From an uncultured Ruminococcus sp. (GTDB lineage Bacteria; Bacillota; Clostridia; Oscillospirales; Ruminococcaceae), in contig CAMCMW010000082.1 in the NCBI GenBank assembly GCA_945876155.1, forward strand, positions 1 to 6,667: a DNA stretch of 6,667 bases. The letters run 5' to 3'. Shown here one piece after another: positions 1 through 5,272 of this stretch. The notes below the pieces were generated by a model that was not told the origin of the DNA, did no database searches, and saw only the letters and a list, made by a program, of their open reading frames with translations. Made by a program: the position numbers and the translations under genes. Each line of letters begins with the position of its first letter. The stretch's first letter is position 1.

Positions 1-1214
1 TATTTTTTCCCCTCTTTAAGTTCAACTGCACCCATTATTTCAAGCTCAGTCAGAACCGCAAGTATGCTCAGCGGACTTACTCCCGAACGCTCGATTATTT
101 CGTCAAGCATCAGTTCTTTATCTTCAAAGACATTCACAACGGCAAGCTGCTGGCCGTCCATTTCCTCCAGCATTGCCTCCCATTTACTTTCTTCCTCCGG
201 CTTTTCCGGATTTTCTGTTTCAGGAACGGCTTTTGACTTTCTGGTTTTTCTTTTAACAGTCCGGCTATCCTTTTTGGGGATATCATTATCCTCCGAAACA
301 ATCTCCGGAATTTTAAATTCTCCCTCAAGTATTCTGAAATAACTTGAAGTGTAGTAGTCATACAGAATATCCAGATGACTGAACACCGGAATCGCACCGT
401 CCCGGAGATATTTTACCACTCCTGCATACCTTTTGTCAAATATATCCGCCGGAGGGATACAGAAAACTGTTCTTCCCTGCTCGGCAGCGTGTTCAGCAGT
501 TATGAGCGAACCGCTCCTTTCGTCCGCCTCAGTTACAAGAGTACCAAAGGTAAGACCGGAAATTATGCGGTTTCTCGTGTGAAAACAATATCTGTCCGGA
601 CGTGTCCCCGGAAAATATTCCGTTATGACAAGTCCTCTCTGTGCAATAAGCTTTTTTGCATCGGCATTTTCTCTTGGATAATCAACGTCCAGTCCGCAGG
701 CAAGGACAGCCACGGTTCTTCCGCCGGCTTTCAGCGCACCCTTATGTGCCGCAGAATCAAGTCCCAGCGCAAAACCGCTTACTATTATAAATTCTCTCCT
801 TGCAAGCTCGGTACATATCTTTTCCGTAACCTCGGCGCTGTAAACAGAAGGATTTCTCGTTCCCACACAGGAAACAGCCGGATTTCTGTTAAAGCTTTCA
901 AGGTCACCCATACAAAACAGTACGGCAGGCGGATTGTAAATATTCCTCAGAAGATAAGGATAATTTTCGTCCTCAAAGGTCAGAATATAAAATCCTTTGT
1001 TTTCACAGTATTCAATGATACTGTCGCACTGTTCTATATGCGTTGTTTTAATAGCCCGTTTTTCGGCAGCACTCAGTGACGGGTGCTCACCGTCGCACAC
1101 AGCGTTATAAGCGTCCCTTACGTTTCCGAAGGGGCTTATCATCTGCCATATTCTCTCATTGCCCGGACGGAGTGCCATGGCAAACCAAAGCCAGTAGCGT
1201 CTGTTGTCACTCAC
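1..1214 (-). CDS. dprA: DNA-processing protein DprA (Smf), 3' end at or beyond window edge
   Basis: DprA binds incoming single-stranded DNA in the cytoplasm and loads RecA on it during natural transformation. The frame is open for 404 codons with no stop up to the edge; the last two bases give TA-, so the next codon is Tyr or a stop and the protein is nearly complete. An N-terminal helical part (residues 7-60, starting YWLWFAMALRPG) precedes the Rossmann-like DprA fold (about 113-280) with CVGTRNPS, IVSGFALGLDSAAHKGAL, ACGLDVDYP, FHTRNRIISGL and SGSLITAEHAAEQGR. A charged linker (310-345, KRKTRKSK then Glu-rich) leads to a winged-helix-like C-terminus (355-404). The usual PG of the VPG motif reads CIPPAD, a small deviation. 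The start is GTG at 1214-1212: an in-frame TGA lies just upstream, and a GGGAG sits 10 bases before it. The next in-frame ATG (1178) has no ribosome site and would cut the conserved N-terminus. It overlaps the upstream methyltransferase gene by 8 bases, so the two are probably cotranscribed and translationally coupled. Confidence 0.95.
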   Translation of the reverse strand, partial: MSDNRRYWLWFAMALRPGNERIWQMISPFGNVRDAYNAVCDGEHPSLSAAEKRAIKTTHIEQCDSIIEYCENKGFYILTFEDENYPYLLRNIYNPPAVLFCMGDLESFNRNPAVSCVGTRNPSVYSAEVTEKICTELARREFIIVSGFALGLDSAAHKGALKAGGRTVAVLACGLDVDYPRENADAKKLIAQRGLVITEYFPGTRPDRYCFHTRNRIISGLTFGTLVTEADERSGSLITAEHAAEQGRTVFCIPPADIFDKRYAGVVKYLRDGAIPVFSHLDILYDYYTSSYFRILEGEFKIPEIVSEDNDIPKKDSRTVKRKTRKSKAVPETENPEKPEEESKWEAMLEEMDGQQLAVVNVFEDKELMLDEIIERSGVSPLSILAVLTELEIMGAVELKEGKK

Positions 1215-1998
1215 ACCTCATCAGCTCCCACATTATGATACCCGCCGCCATTGCAGCGTTGAGCGATTCAGTATTGCCGCTCATCTTTATAGTAATGCGT
1301 TCACCGCATTTTGCAGTTATATCTCCGTCAAGACCGTTTCCCTCGTTGCCGATAAAAACTGCTCCGCCTCTGCTGAAATCAGTTTTCTTGACGTCCTTTG
1401 CGTCACTGTCCACCACAGCCGCAAAGGTTTCAACTCCGGTGTCTGACAGTGTGGAAAAAAGCTCGTCCTCATTGATGTCCCTGTAAACCGGAACTCTGAA
1501 CATAGAACCCATAGTCGCCCTTACAACCTTCGGATTGTATACATCACAGCTTTCGCAGAATATAACACCGTCCAGCCCTAAAGCATCAGCAGTTCTGATA
1601 ATCATACCTGCATTTCCGGGGTCCTGTAATTTATAGAGTACAGCATACTTTCCGCCGGACTTTATCTTTCCCGAAACAGACGTGTTGTCCGAAAAGGAAC
1701 ACTGTGCAAACACACCCTGAGTATGTTCAGTTGCAGAAATATAGTTGCCGATTTCATCAGAAATAATACTCACTTTTATATCTTCCGGCAGTTTTTCTAT
1801 TTCATTGCCGTGCTTTTCCGCAGCCGACTGTGTAAAATAAATCTGCCTTATACCTGCTCCTGACTTTACAGCGTCAAAGACAAGTCTGCTGCCCTCAAGT
1901 ACAAAAAGCTTATATCTGTATCTTTCTTTTTTGGAAGTCATAAGCTTTTTAAAAAGTTTTATCTTAGGGTTATCCTTTGACTTGATAACTTCACCCAT
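1207..1998 (-). CDS. SpoU/TrmH-family RNA 2'-O-ribose methyltransferase
   Basis: Predicted SPOUT-class enzyme transferring a methyl group from S-adenosylmethionine to a ribose 2'-OH in rRNA or tRNA. From the ATG at 1998 it has 263 residues. The N-terminal substrate-binding part (about 28-105, with KLFVLEGSRLVFDAV) resembles RNA 2'-O-ribose methyltransferase substrate-binding domains. The catalytic knot follows: motif 1 DPGNAGMIIRTADALG (126-141), motif 2 FIGNEGNGL (215-223) and motif 3 ESLNAAMAAGI (244-254). The residue before the Met of motif 3 is Lys (ITIKM) where many relatives have Pro (IPM). The overall pattern is closest to the YsgA-like branch; the exact RNA target cannot be read from sequence. 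The start is uncertain: the ATG at 1998 has its GGAGG 26 bases away, whereas an in-frame CTG at 2016-2014 is 8 bases from that GGAGG and would add MEISYG. The frame stays open to 2088, but that would run into the rplT terminator. It shares an overlapping junction with dprA. Confidence 0.88.
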   Translation of the reverse strand: MGEVIKSKDNPKIKLFKKLMTSKKERYRYKLFVLEGSRLVFDAVKSGAGIRQIYFTQSAAEKHGNEIEKLPEDIKVSIISDEIGNYISATEHTQGVFAQCSFSDNTSVSGKIKSGGKYAVLYKLQDPGNAGMIIRTADALGLDGVIFCESCDVYNPKVVRATMGSMFRVPVYRDINEDELFSTLSDTGVETFAAVVDSDAKDVKKTDFSRGGAVFIGNEGNGLDGDITAKCGERITIKMSGNTESLNAAMAAGIIMWELMRCE

Positions 1999-2024
1999 AC
2001 CATAGCTGATTTCCAGTATACTCA

Positions 2025-2029
2025 CCTCC
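2025..2029 (-). promoter_or_regulatory. Strong ribosome-binding site of the methyltransferase gene
   Basis: GGAGG on the minus strand, followed by TGAGTATA and then an in-frame CTG (2016-2014), a spacing of 8. The first in-frame ATG is 26 bases away, too far for this site. Either translation starts at CTG (or the ATA at 2019-2017), or this site serves something else. It decides between a 263- and a 269-residue protein. Confidence 0.6.
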
Positions 2030-2040
2030 GGATTTATGTT

Positions 2041-2079
2041 TTTAAGCCAGCACCACGATAAGTATGGTGCTGTCTTAAA
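2041..2079 (-). other. Strong stem-loop in the 5' region of the methyltransferase gene
   Basis: TTTAAG-C-CAGCACCA, a 9-base loop, then TGGTGCTG-T-CTTAAA: a 6+8 bp stem broken by one mismatch. It lies between the rplT terminator and the GGAGG of the methyltransferase gene. Neither strand has a U-tract after it, so it is not a classical terminator. It may stabilise or modulate the 5' end of the trmH-dprA message; the role is unknown. Confidence 0.6.
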
Positions 2080-2116
2080 CGAAAACACGCCCCATTAAAG
2101 AAAAGAGCGTGTTTTT
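2077..2116 (-). terminator. Intrinsic terminator of the infC-rpmI-rplT operon
   Basis: On the minus strand AAAACACGC (from 2107-2115) pairs perfectly with GCGTGTTTT (from 2082-2090) across a 16-base loop, and the 3' arm ends in TTTT followed by CGTTT. It starts 7 bases past the rplT stop codon, the expected place for a rho-independent terminator. The stem has only a short GC core, so some readthrough into trmH-dprA is plausible; no good promoter is visible between them. Confidence 0.8.
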
Positions 2117-2122
2117 ATCTGA

Positions 2123-2476
2123 TTAAAGGGCAGCCTTAGCCTTTTCTACGATAGCTGTAAAGCCTGCCGGGTCATTGATTGCGATTTCTGAAAGCATCTT
2201 GCGGTTGAGAGTAATACCAGACTTCTTAACGCCGTTCATGAACTGTGAGTAGTTCATACCGTTAAGCTTGCAGGCAGCACTGATTCTTGTGATCCAGAGC
2301 TGTCTGAAGTCTCTTTTTCTCTTTTTACGTCCAGCGTAAGCATAGTTGCCTGATTTCATTACGGCCTGTTTAGCCATCTTGAAATGCTTGCTCTTAGCGC
2401 CCCAGTAGCCCTTAGCAAGCTTGAGAGTTTTATTTCTTCTCTTGCGAGTCATCATCGCACCCTTAACACGTGCCAT
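2123..2476 (-). CDS. rplT: 50S ribosomal protein L20
   Basis: L20 binds 23S rRNA early in assembly of the large ribosomal subunit and, in many bacteria, also represses its own operon by binding the mRNA leader. The product has 117 residues, the normal family length. It begins [28 protein letters not shown] and has the basic N-terminal extension (1-60) with [18 protein letters not shown]. The globular C-terminal RNA-binding part (about 60-117) contains [17 protein letters not shown] and [20 protein letters not shown] lies 9 bases before the ATG. It is the last gene of infC-rpmI-rplT, 30 bases after rpmI, and is followed directly by a terminator. Confidence 0.98.
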   Translation of the reverse strand: MARVKGAMMTRKRRNKTLKLAKGYWGAKSKHFKMAKQAVMKSGNYAYAGRKKRKRDFRQLWITRISAACKLNGMNYSQFMNGVKKSGITLNRKMLSEIAINDPAGFTAIVEKAKAAL

Positions 2477-2506
2477 AGTCTTATACCTCCGTTTTAATTC
2501 TCGATA

Positions 2507-2710
2507 TTACTTATAAGGAACTAACTTCTTGATTACAGGAGCGTTAGCTTCACTTGCAACGCCTGCACAGCGAGCGATTCTCTTTCTCTTTGTGTCCTTC
2601 TGAGTAAGTCTATGTCTTTTGTTTGTGTGCTGATATTTAACCTTGCCGTTTTTAGTCAGCTTGAAACGCTTTTTAGCGCCTGAATGTGTTTTAACCTTAA
2701 CCTTTGCCAT
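2507..2710 (-). CDS. rpmI: 50S ribosomal protein L35
   Basis: Small basic protein of the large ribosomal subunit, 67 residues, a typical length. The start MAKVKVKTHSGAKKRFKLT and the later HTNKRHRLTQKDTKRKR stretch are diagnostic for L35. AGGAGG sits 8 bases before the ATG. It lies 14 bases after the infC stop and 30 bases before rplT, the conserved IF3-L35-L20 order seen across bacteria. Confidence 0.98.
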   Translation of the reverse strand: MAKVKVKTHSGAKKRFKLTKNGKVKYQHTNKRHRLTQKDTKRKRIARCAGVASEANAPVIKKLVPYK

Positions 2711-2724
2711 AACCGGTTCCTCCT

Positions 2725-3246
2725 TTATTTAGTCGATGCTTTCGGTGACATGAACATAACAATACTGCGGCCTTCCATTTTAGCAGGCTTGTCAACAACA
2801 CCGGCTTCTGCACACGCTTCCTTGAATTTTTCAAGCAGTTCCTCGCCAAGCTGCGGATGCGCAATGGCACGCTTGCGGAATCTTACGGATACCTTTATCT
2901 TGTCTCCGTTTTTCAGGAATTTTATTGCCTGATTGACTTTGGTATTAAAATCGTGTGTATCAATTGCGGAAAACATTCTGATTTCCTTGATTTCAACTGT
3001 CTTCTGATTTTTTCTTGCTTCCTTTTCCTTTTTAGCCTGTTCAAAACAGAATTTACCGTAATCCAAAATTCTGCAAACCGGCGGCTTTGCATTAGGAGCA
3101 ATCTTAACCAGGTCAAGATCCTTTTCATAAGCCATTTTCTGAGCATCTCTGGCAGAAACAACGCCGAGTTTTGTTCCGTCAACGTCAATCAGCAGTACTT
3201 CCTTATCTCTGATTTCTTCGTTGATCTGCAGTTCCTGTTTGCTAAT
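2725..3246 (-). CDS. infC: Translation initiation factor IF-3, with an AUU start codon
   Basis: IF3 binds the 30S subunit, keeps it apart from 50S, and checks the start codon and initiator tRNA. Read from ATT at 3246-3244 the protein has 173 residues, the usual length. The N-terminal domain (about 5-72) begins with QINEEIRDKEVLLIDVDG, followed by PPVCRILDYGKF and a Lys/Glu-rich linker helix (70-83). The C-terminal domain (84-173) contains FRKRAIAHPQLG and MEGRSIVMFMSPK. No ATG or GTG fits. The GGAGG at 3256-3260 is 9 bases from the ATT but only 3 from the in-frame TTG at 3252-3250. An AUU start is a known feature of infC that lets IF3 repress its own translation. A longer reading from TTG at 3321 would begin inside the leader hairpin and add residues with no family match. 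Confidence 0.96.
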   Translation of the reverse strand: MSKQELQINEEIRDKEVLLIDVDGTKLGVVSARDAQKMAYEKDLDLVKIAPNAKPPVCRILDYGKFCFEQAKKEKEARKNQKTVEIKEIRMFSAIDTHDFNTKVNQAIKFLKNGDKIKVSVRFRKRAIAHPQLGEELLEKFKEACAEAGVVDKPAKMEGRSIVMFMSPKASTK

Positions 3247-3260
3247 AGTCAAGCACCTCC
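3244..3260 (-). promoter_or_regulatory. infC: infC ribosome-binding site and AUU start
   Basis: GGAGG, nine bases, then ATT AGC AAA CAG GAA. This sets the start of infC at a non-canonical AUU, the classical target of IF3 autoregulation. Confidence 0.85.
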
Positions 3261-3292
3261 AAGCATTAATCAGGGCGTAAATTAATTTATCG

Positions 3293-3330
3293 CCAAAATA
3301 AAAATGAGCGCAGATATACAATCAGCACTC
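3293..3330 (-). terminator. Terminator-like hairpin inside the infC leader
   Basis: On the minus strand GAGTGC-T-GAT, a 5-base loop, then ATC-T-GCGCTC form a 6+3 bp stem with one T-T mismatch and one G-T pair, followed by ATTTTTATTTT. It lies about 100 nt after the predicted transcription start and 46 nt before infC, so it should act as an attenuator rather than an end-of-operon terminator. Confidence 0.7.
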
Positions 3331-3371
3331 AATAAAAATAGTCAGCGAAAATTCACAAACATTTCATATTG

Positions 3372-3401
3372 ACCATACTAAGTATTCTTTGACCGTATGG
3401 T
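3372..3401 (-). other. Leader hairpin in the infC 5' UTR
   Basis: ACCATAC pairs with GTATGGT over a 16-base loop, upstream of the leader terminator. It is a candidate for part of the L20-binding or anti-terminator structure; that role is inferred from position only. Confidence 0.45.
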
Positions 3402-3435
3402 GAGAACTGATATTCTGCTTTGTTTTTACCAATAT

Positions 3436-3464
3436 ATTATACACGCTTTTTTTCACCTTGTCAA
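3436..3464 (-). promoter_or_regulatory. Consensus sigma-A promoter of the infC operon
   Basis: Minus strand: TTGACA (3464-3459), a 17-base spacer, then TATAAT (3441-3436). Both hexamers match the consensus exactly, giving a predicted start near 3429. It begins about 30 bases beyond the sigF stop codon, so the translation operon has its own strong promoter. Confidence 0.93.
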
Positions 3465-3492
3465 GGGTTTTTTTGAAAAAATTCAGAAAAAC

Positions 3493-4143
3493 TTACTGCG
3501 TCAGCTGTTCCCTCATAAAGCTAAGCAGTTTTTTCTCACGCCTTGACACCTGAACCTGGGTCATGCCAAGCTTTTTTGCCGTTGCCGATTGAGTCTGTCC
3601 TTTATAGTATCTGAGGAAAATCAGCTCCCTGTCTTTGGGATCCATAAGTTCAATGACCTGTCTGAGGGCAAGGGTATCTCCTATTTCTATATCCGGTGAC
3701 GGCACAGCTATATCTATCTGACTGCCGTTTTCGTCCGTACTGTCGGTAAGGGAAACGGGGGGCATACTGACTGCAAGTGCCTCGGCTATGGTACACTCGT
3801 CCGTGTCAAGCTGTCGGCTCAGTTCACTTATAGTAGGCTCACGTCCGAGCTTTTTTGACATTTCCTCTCGTGTGCGGACTGTTTTAAGGGAAAGTTCTTT
3901 AAGACTTCGGCTGACTTTTACTGCTCCTCCGTCACGGAAAAGCCGCTTTATCTCTCCCAGTATGACCGGTACGGCGTAGGTGGAAAACTTTACTCCCCTC
4001 TCGCTGTCAAACGCCTCGGCGGCTTTCAGCAGACCGATACAGCCGGCAGAATACAAATCGTCATATTCTATTCCCCTTCCTCTGAAACGGTTGGCGCAGA
4101 GATGGACAAGTCCGAGATTTTCCTCCGGCAGCGGCTTACTCAT
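3493..4143 (-). CDS. sigF: Sporulation sigma factor SigF (SpoIIAC)
   Basis: Sigma-F directs RNA polymerase in the forespore after asymmetric division and is held inactive by SpoIIAB. The 216-residue product has region 2 (about 7-85) with DDLYSAGCIGLLKAAEAFD, KFSTYAVPVILGEIKR and the DNA-contacting DGGAVKVSRSLKEL. Region 3 (86-135) contains LGREPTISELSRQL, and region 4 (158-214) contains ELIFLRYYKGQTQSATAKKLGMTQVQVSRREKK, a helix-turn-helix close to that of Bacillus SigF. It is about 32 residues shorter at the N-terminus than I recall for the Bacillus protein, starting right at the ENxxLV segment. An in-frame TGA ten codons upstream rules out a longer form. A GGGGGA precedes the ATG, and the start overlaps the spoIIAB end by 8 bases, suggesting translational coupling. 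SigB or SigG are possible by sequence class, but the spoIIA gene order settles it. Confidence 0.94.
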   Translation of the reverse strand: MSKPLPEENLGLVHLCANRFRGRGIEYDDLYSAGCIGLLKAAEAFDSERGVKFSTYAVPVILGEIKRLFRDGGAVKVSRSLKELSLKTVRTREEMSKKLGREPTISELSRQLDTDECTIAEALAVSMPPVSLTDSTDENGSQIDIAVPSPDIEIGDTLALRQVIELMDPKDRELIFLRYYKGQTQSATAKKLGMTQVQVSRREKKLLSFMREQLTQ

Positions 4144-4573
4144 CTTTTCCCCCGATTTTCTTGCGCATTGTCACAACCGTCCCCCTGCCCACTTCACTGC
4201 GCACAGTAAGCCTGTCCATAAACGATTCCATGACTGCAAAACCCAGTCCTGCCCTCTCCTCAAAGGGTGCAGACGTATAAAGTGGTTCCATTGCCTGCTT
4301 TACATCAGCAATACCGCAGCCCTTGTCCTTTATTCTTATGTACAGCTCGTTTCCGGTGAGTATCCTTGCGGTTATCTCAACTATTCCCTGCGTTCCTCTG
4401 TAGGCGTGGACTATGCAGTTTGTGACCGCCTCCGAAACAGCTGTCCTTATATCCGCTATGTCCTCAACACATGGGTCGCACAGTGCCGCAAACGCTGACA
4501 CGGCAGTCCTGGCAAAGCCTTCGTTCTCAGACTTGCTTATAAAGCTTATCTTCATTTCATTTTCTATCTTCAT
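4136..4573 (-). CDS. spoIIAB: Anti-sigma F factor and SpoIIAA kinase SpoIIAB
   Basis: SpoIIAB binds and blocks sigma-F when holding ATP and phosphorylates SpoIIAA on serine. The protein is 145 residues, the usual size, with a GHKL ATPase fold: N box SEAVTNCIVHAY (about 47-58), the DKGCGI nucleotide-binding motif, a lid ending in APFEERAGLG, and the GLGFAVMESFMD box. The start MKIENEMKISF parallels the MKNEM opening of Bacillus SpoIIAB, and a GGAG lies 10 bases before the ATG. A second in-frame ATG at 4555 lacks a ribosome site. The ATG overlaps the spoIIAA stop as ATGA, and its own end overlaps sigF, so the three partners should be made in coordinated amounts. Confidence 0.96.
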   Translation of the reverse strand: MKIENEMKISFISKSENEGFARTAVSAFAALCDPCVEDIADIRTAVSEAVTNCIVHAYRGTQGIVEITARILTGNELYIRIKDKGCGIADVKQAMEPLYTSAPFEERAGLGFAVMESFMDRLTVRSEVGRGTVVTMRKKIGGKDE

Positions 4574-4902
4574 TTTTTACATACTCCTTCTTCTCCGCTG
4601 CTTATTGCCGCCAGACGGTCTATGCCAGACAGTCTCATTACCTTCTTTATATGTGCCGGCGGATTTCTTACGATAACTTTTCCGTTCAGTTCCTGCATCA
4701 GCTTATAGCGTCCCATGACAAGTCCTATCCCCGAACTGTCCATGAACCCCACATCTGAAAAATCAAGCACCAGTTCCTGTGGCTGCTTCTCCCTTACAGC
4801 GTAATCGATTTCGTTCCTTATACCCTTGGCGCTGTGGTGGTCTATTTCTCCGGACAATACTGCAACGGTGCGGTTTTCTTCTTCCAGTATTTTTACAGAC
4901 AT
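4570..4902 (-). CDS. spoIIAA: Anti-anti-sigma factor SpoIIAA (STAS domain)
   Basis: SpoIIAA, when dephosphorylated by SpoIIE in the forespore, displaces sigma-F from SpoIIAB and so starts the forespore programme. The product is 110 residues and almost entirely one STAS domain: GEIDHHSAKGIRNEID (18-33), the strand LVLDFSDVGF, and MDSSGIGLVMGRYK (54-67). Ser56, the first Ser of DSSG, aligns with the phosphorylated Ser58 of Bacillus SpoIIAA. GGAGAGA lies 8 bases before the ATG. It is the first gene of the spoIIA operon, with a leader of AT-rich DNA and no close upstream gene on this strand. Confidence 0.96.
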   Translation of the reverse strand: MSVKILEEENRTVAVLSGEIDHHSAKGIRNEIDYAVREKQPQELVLDFSDVGFMDSSGIGLVMGRYKLMQELNGKVIVRNPPAHIKKVMRLSGIDRLAAISSGEEGVCKK

Positions 4903-5017
4903 TCTTATCTCTCCTTTGTTTTTGCGGCACGGCGCCGTCTTTTTTCATCATGTTTTTATTTTACTATATAATGTACGATTTTTTTGTCGCTTGATGTTAT
5001 CCGGAAAAGATTTTTTC

Positions 5018-5031
5018 TGAAAACGTTTAAT
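5018..5031. promoter_or_regulatory. cre-like operator 1 (LacI/CcpA family type)
   Basis: TGAAAACGTTTAAT matches the CcpA catabolite-responsive consensus TGWAARCGYTWNCW at 13 of 14 positions and has the central AAACGTTT palindrome. It is the site nearest spoIIA, about 120 bases upstream of its start codon. Confidence 0.6.
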
Positions 5032-5048
5032 GACCGTATCCGCCATAT

Positions 5049-5062
5049 TTAAAACGTTTAAA
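5049..5062. promoter_or_regulatory. cre-like operator 2
   Basis: TTAAAACGTTTAAA, 12 of 14 matches to the cre consensus, with AAACGTTT at 5052-5059. Its centre is 31 bases from that of site 1. Confidence 0.55.
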
Positions 5063-5142
5063 ACGATGATTGTTTTAACCATTTGCAGTGTTTTTCACCG
5101 TTTTATTGTAAATAGAATTTAATAATACTGCAAATTACACAA

Positions 5143-5156
5143 CGAAAACGGTTTCG
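5143..5156. promoter_or_regulatory. cre-like operator 3
   Basis: CGAAAACGGTTTCG is an inverted repeat with a single mismatched pair (CGAAA/TTTCG arms around ACGG) and the central CG of LacI-family operators. It lies 45 bases upstream of the plus-strand -35 box. Confidence 0.55.
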
Positions 5157-5200
5157 CTGTGGATAAAAAGTAGAATAAAAAAGAAAATTTCCCCAAATTG

Positions 5201-5229
5201 TTGACATTAAAACGTTTTCGTGGTATCAT
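5201..5229 (+). promoter_or_regulatory. Sigma-A promoter of the c-di-GMP-controlled gene
   Basis: TTGACA (5201-5206), a 17-base spacer, TATCAT (5224-5229). The -35 is perfect and the -10 differs at one base. Predicted start near 5236, giving a leader of about 260 nt. A-rich DNA lies upstream and operator 4 lies in the spacer. Confidence 0.88.
5207..5220. promoter_or_regulatory. cre-like operator 4 inside the plus-strand promoter
   Basis: TTAAAACGTTTTCG with the 10-bp palindrome AAAACGTTTT (5209-5218). It occupies most of the spacer between -35 and -10, so a bound repressor would block RNA polymerase directly. Confidence 0.65.
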
Positions 5230-5238
5230 ATAGTCACA

Positions 5239-5258
5239 GGAACAACACAGGGTGTTCC
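5239..5258 (+). other. 5'-terminal hairpin of the riboswitch leader
   Basis: GGAACA and TGTTCC form a 6-bp stem with an 8-base loop, right at the predicted RNA 5' end. It may protect the message from decay; no other role is visible. Confidence 0.45.
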
Positions 5259-5272
5259 GAAAACGAAAATCA

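Larger units (their letters stand above)
3247..3429 (-). promoter_or_regulatory. infC operon leader, probable L20-type attenuator
   Basis: About 180 nt of untranslated RNA between the infC promoter and the AUU start. In transcript order it holds a 7-bp hairpin ACCATAC/GTATGGT (3372-3401), a terminator-like hairpin with a U-rich tail (3293-3330), and a small GGCG/CGCC hairpin (3274-3294, with inner TAAA/TTTA pairing) just before the ribosome site. Leaders of infC-rpmI-rplT in Firmicutes are known to be controlled by L20 binding, which promotes premature termination. Position and architecture fit; that this RNA is bound by L20 is inferred. Confidence 0.65.
4903..5200. other. Divergent regulatory intergenic region between spoIIA and the surface-protein gene
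   Basis: No gene is seen here. On the minus side a TATAGT (4968-4963) could be a -10 for spoIIA, but the matching -35 (AGCGAC) is poor. A sigma-H site, expected for spoIIA by analogy with Bacillus, is not clear: CGGATAA occurs near 5000 without a convincing GAAT partner. A 10-bp palindrome ACGGCGCCGT (4929-4938) lies in the spoIIA leader. The rest is AT-rich, holds three cre-like palindromes, and has A-tracts at 5161-5192 that could act as an UP element for the plus-strand promoter. Confidence 0.5.

Noticed and set aside
134..397. Minus-strand open frame of 87 codons
   Set aside because: It is a different frame inside dprA; the dprA frame itself stays open through this stretch with no frameshift.
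375..1079. Long plus-strand open frame of 234 codons
   Set aside because: It is antisense to dprA, whose frame has all family motifs; the plus-strand product has no recognisable domain.
1999..2088. Longer methyltransferase from GTG at 2088
   Set aside because: It would start inside the rplT terminator and translate through the stem-loop, with no ribosome site and no family match.
2725..3321. Longer infC from a TTG at 3321
   Set aside because: The start lies within the leader terminator hairpin, has no ribosome site, and the extra residues do not match IF3.
4921..4946. GC palindrome followed by T's read as a plus-strand terminator
   Set aside because: ACGGCGCCGT has no loop of its own and no plus-strand gene precedes it; it is more likely a chance palindrome or operator in the spoIIA leader.
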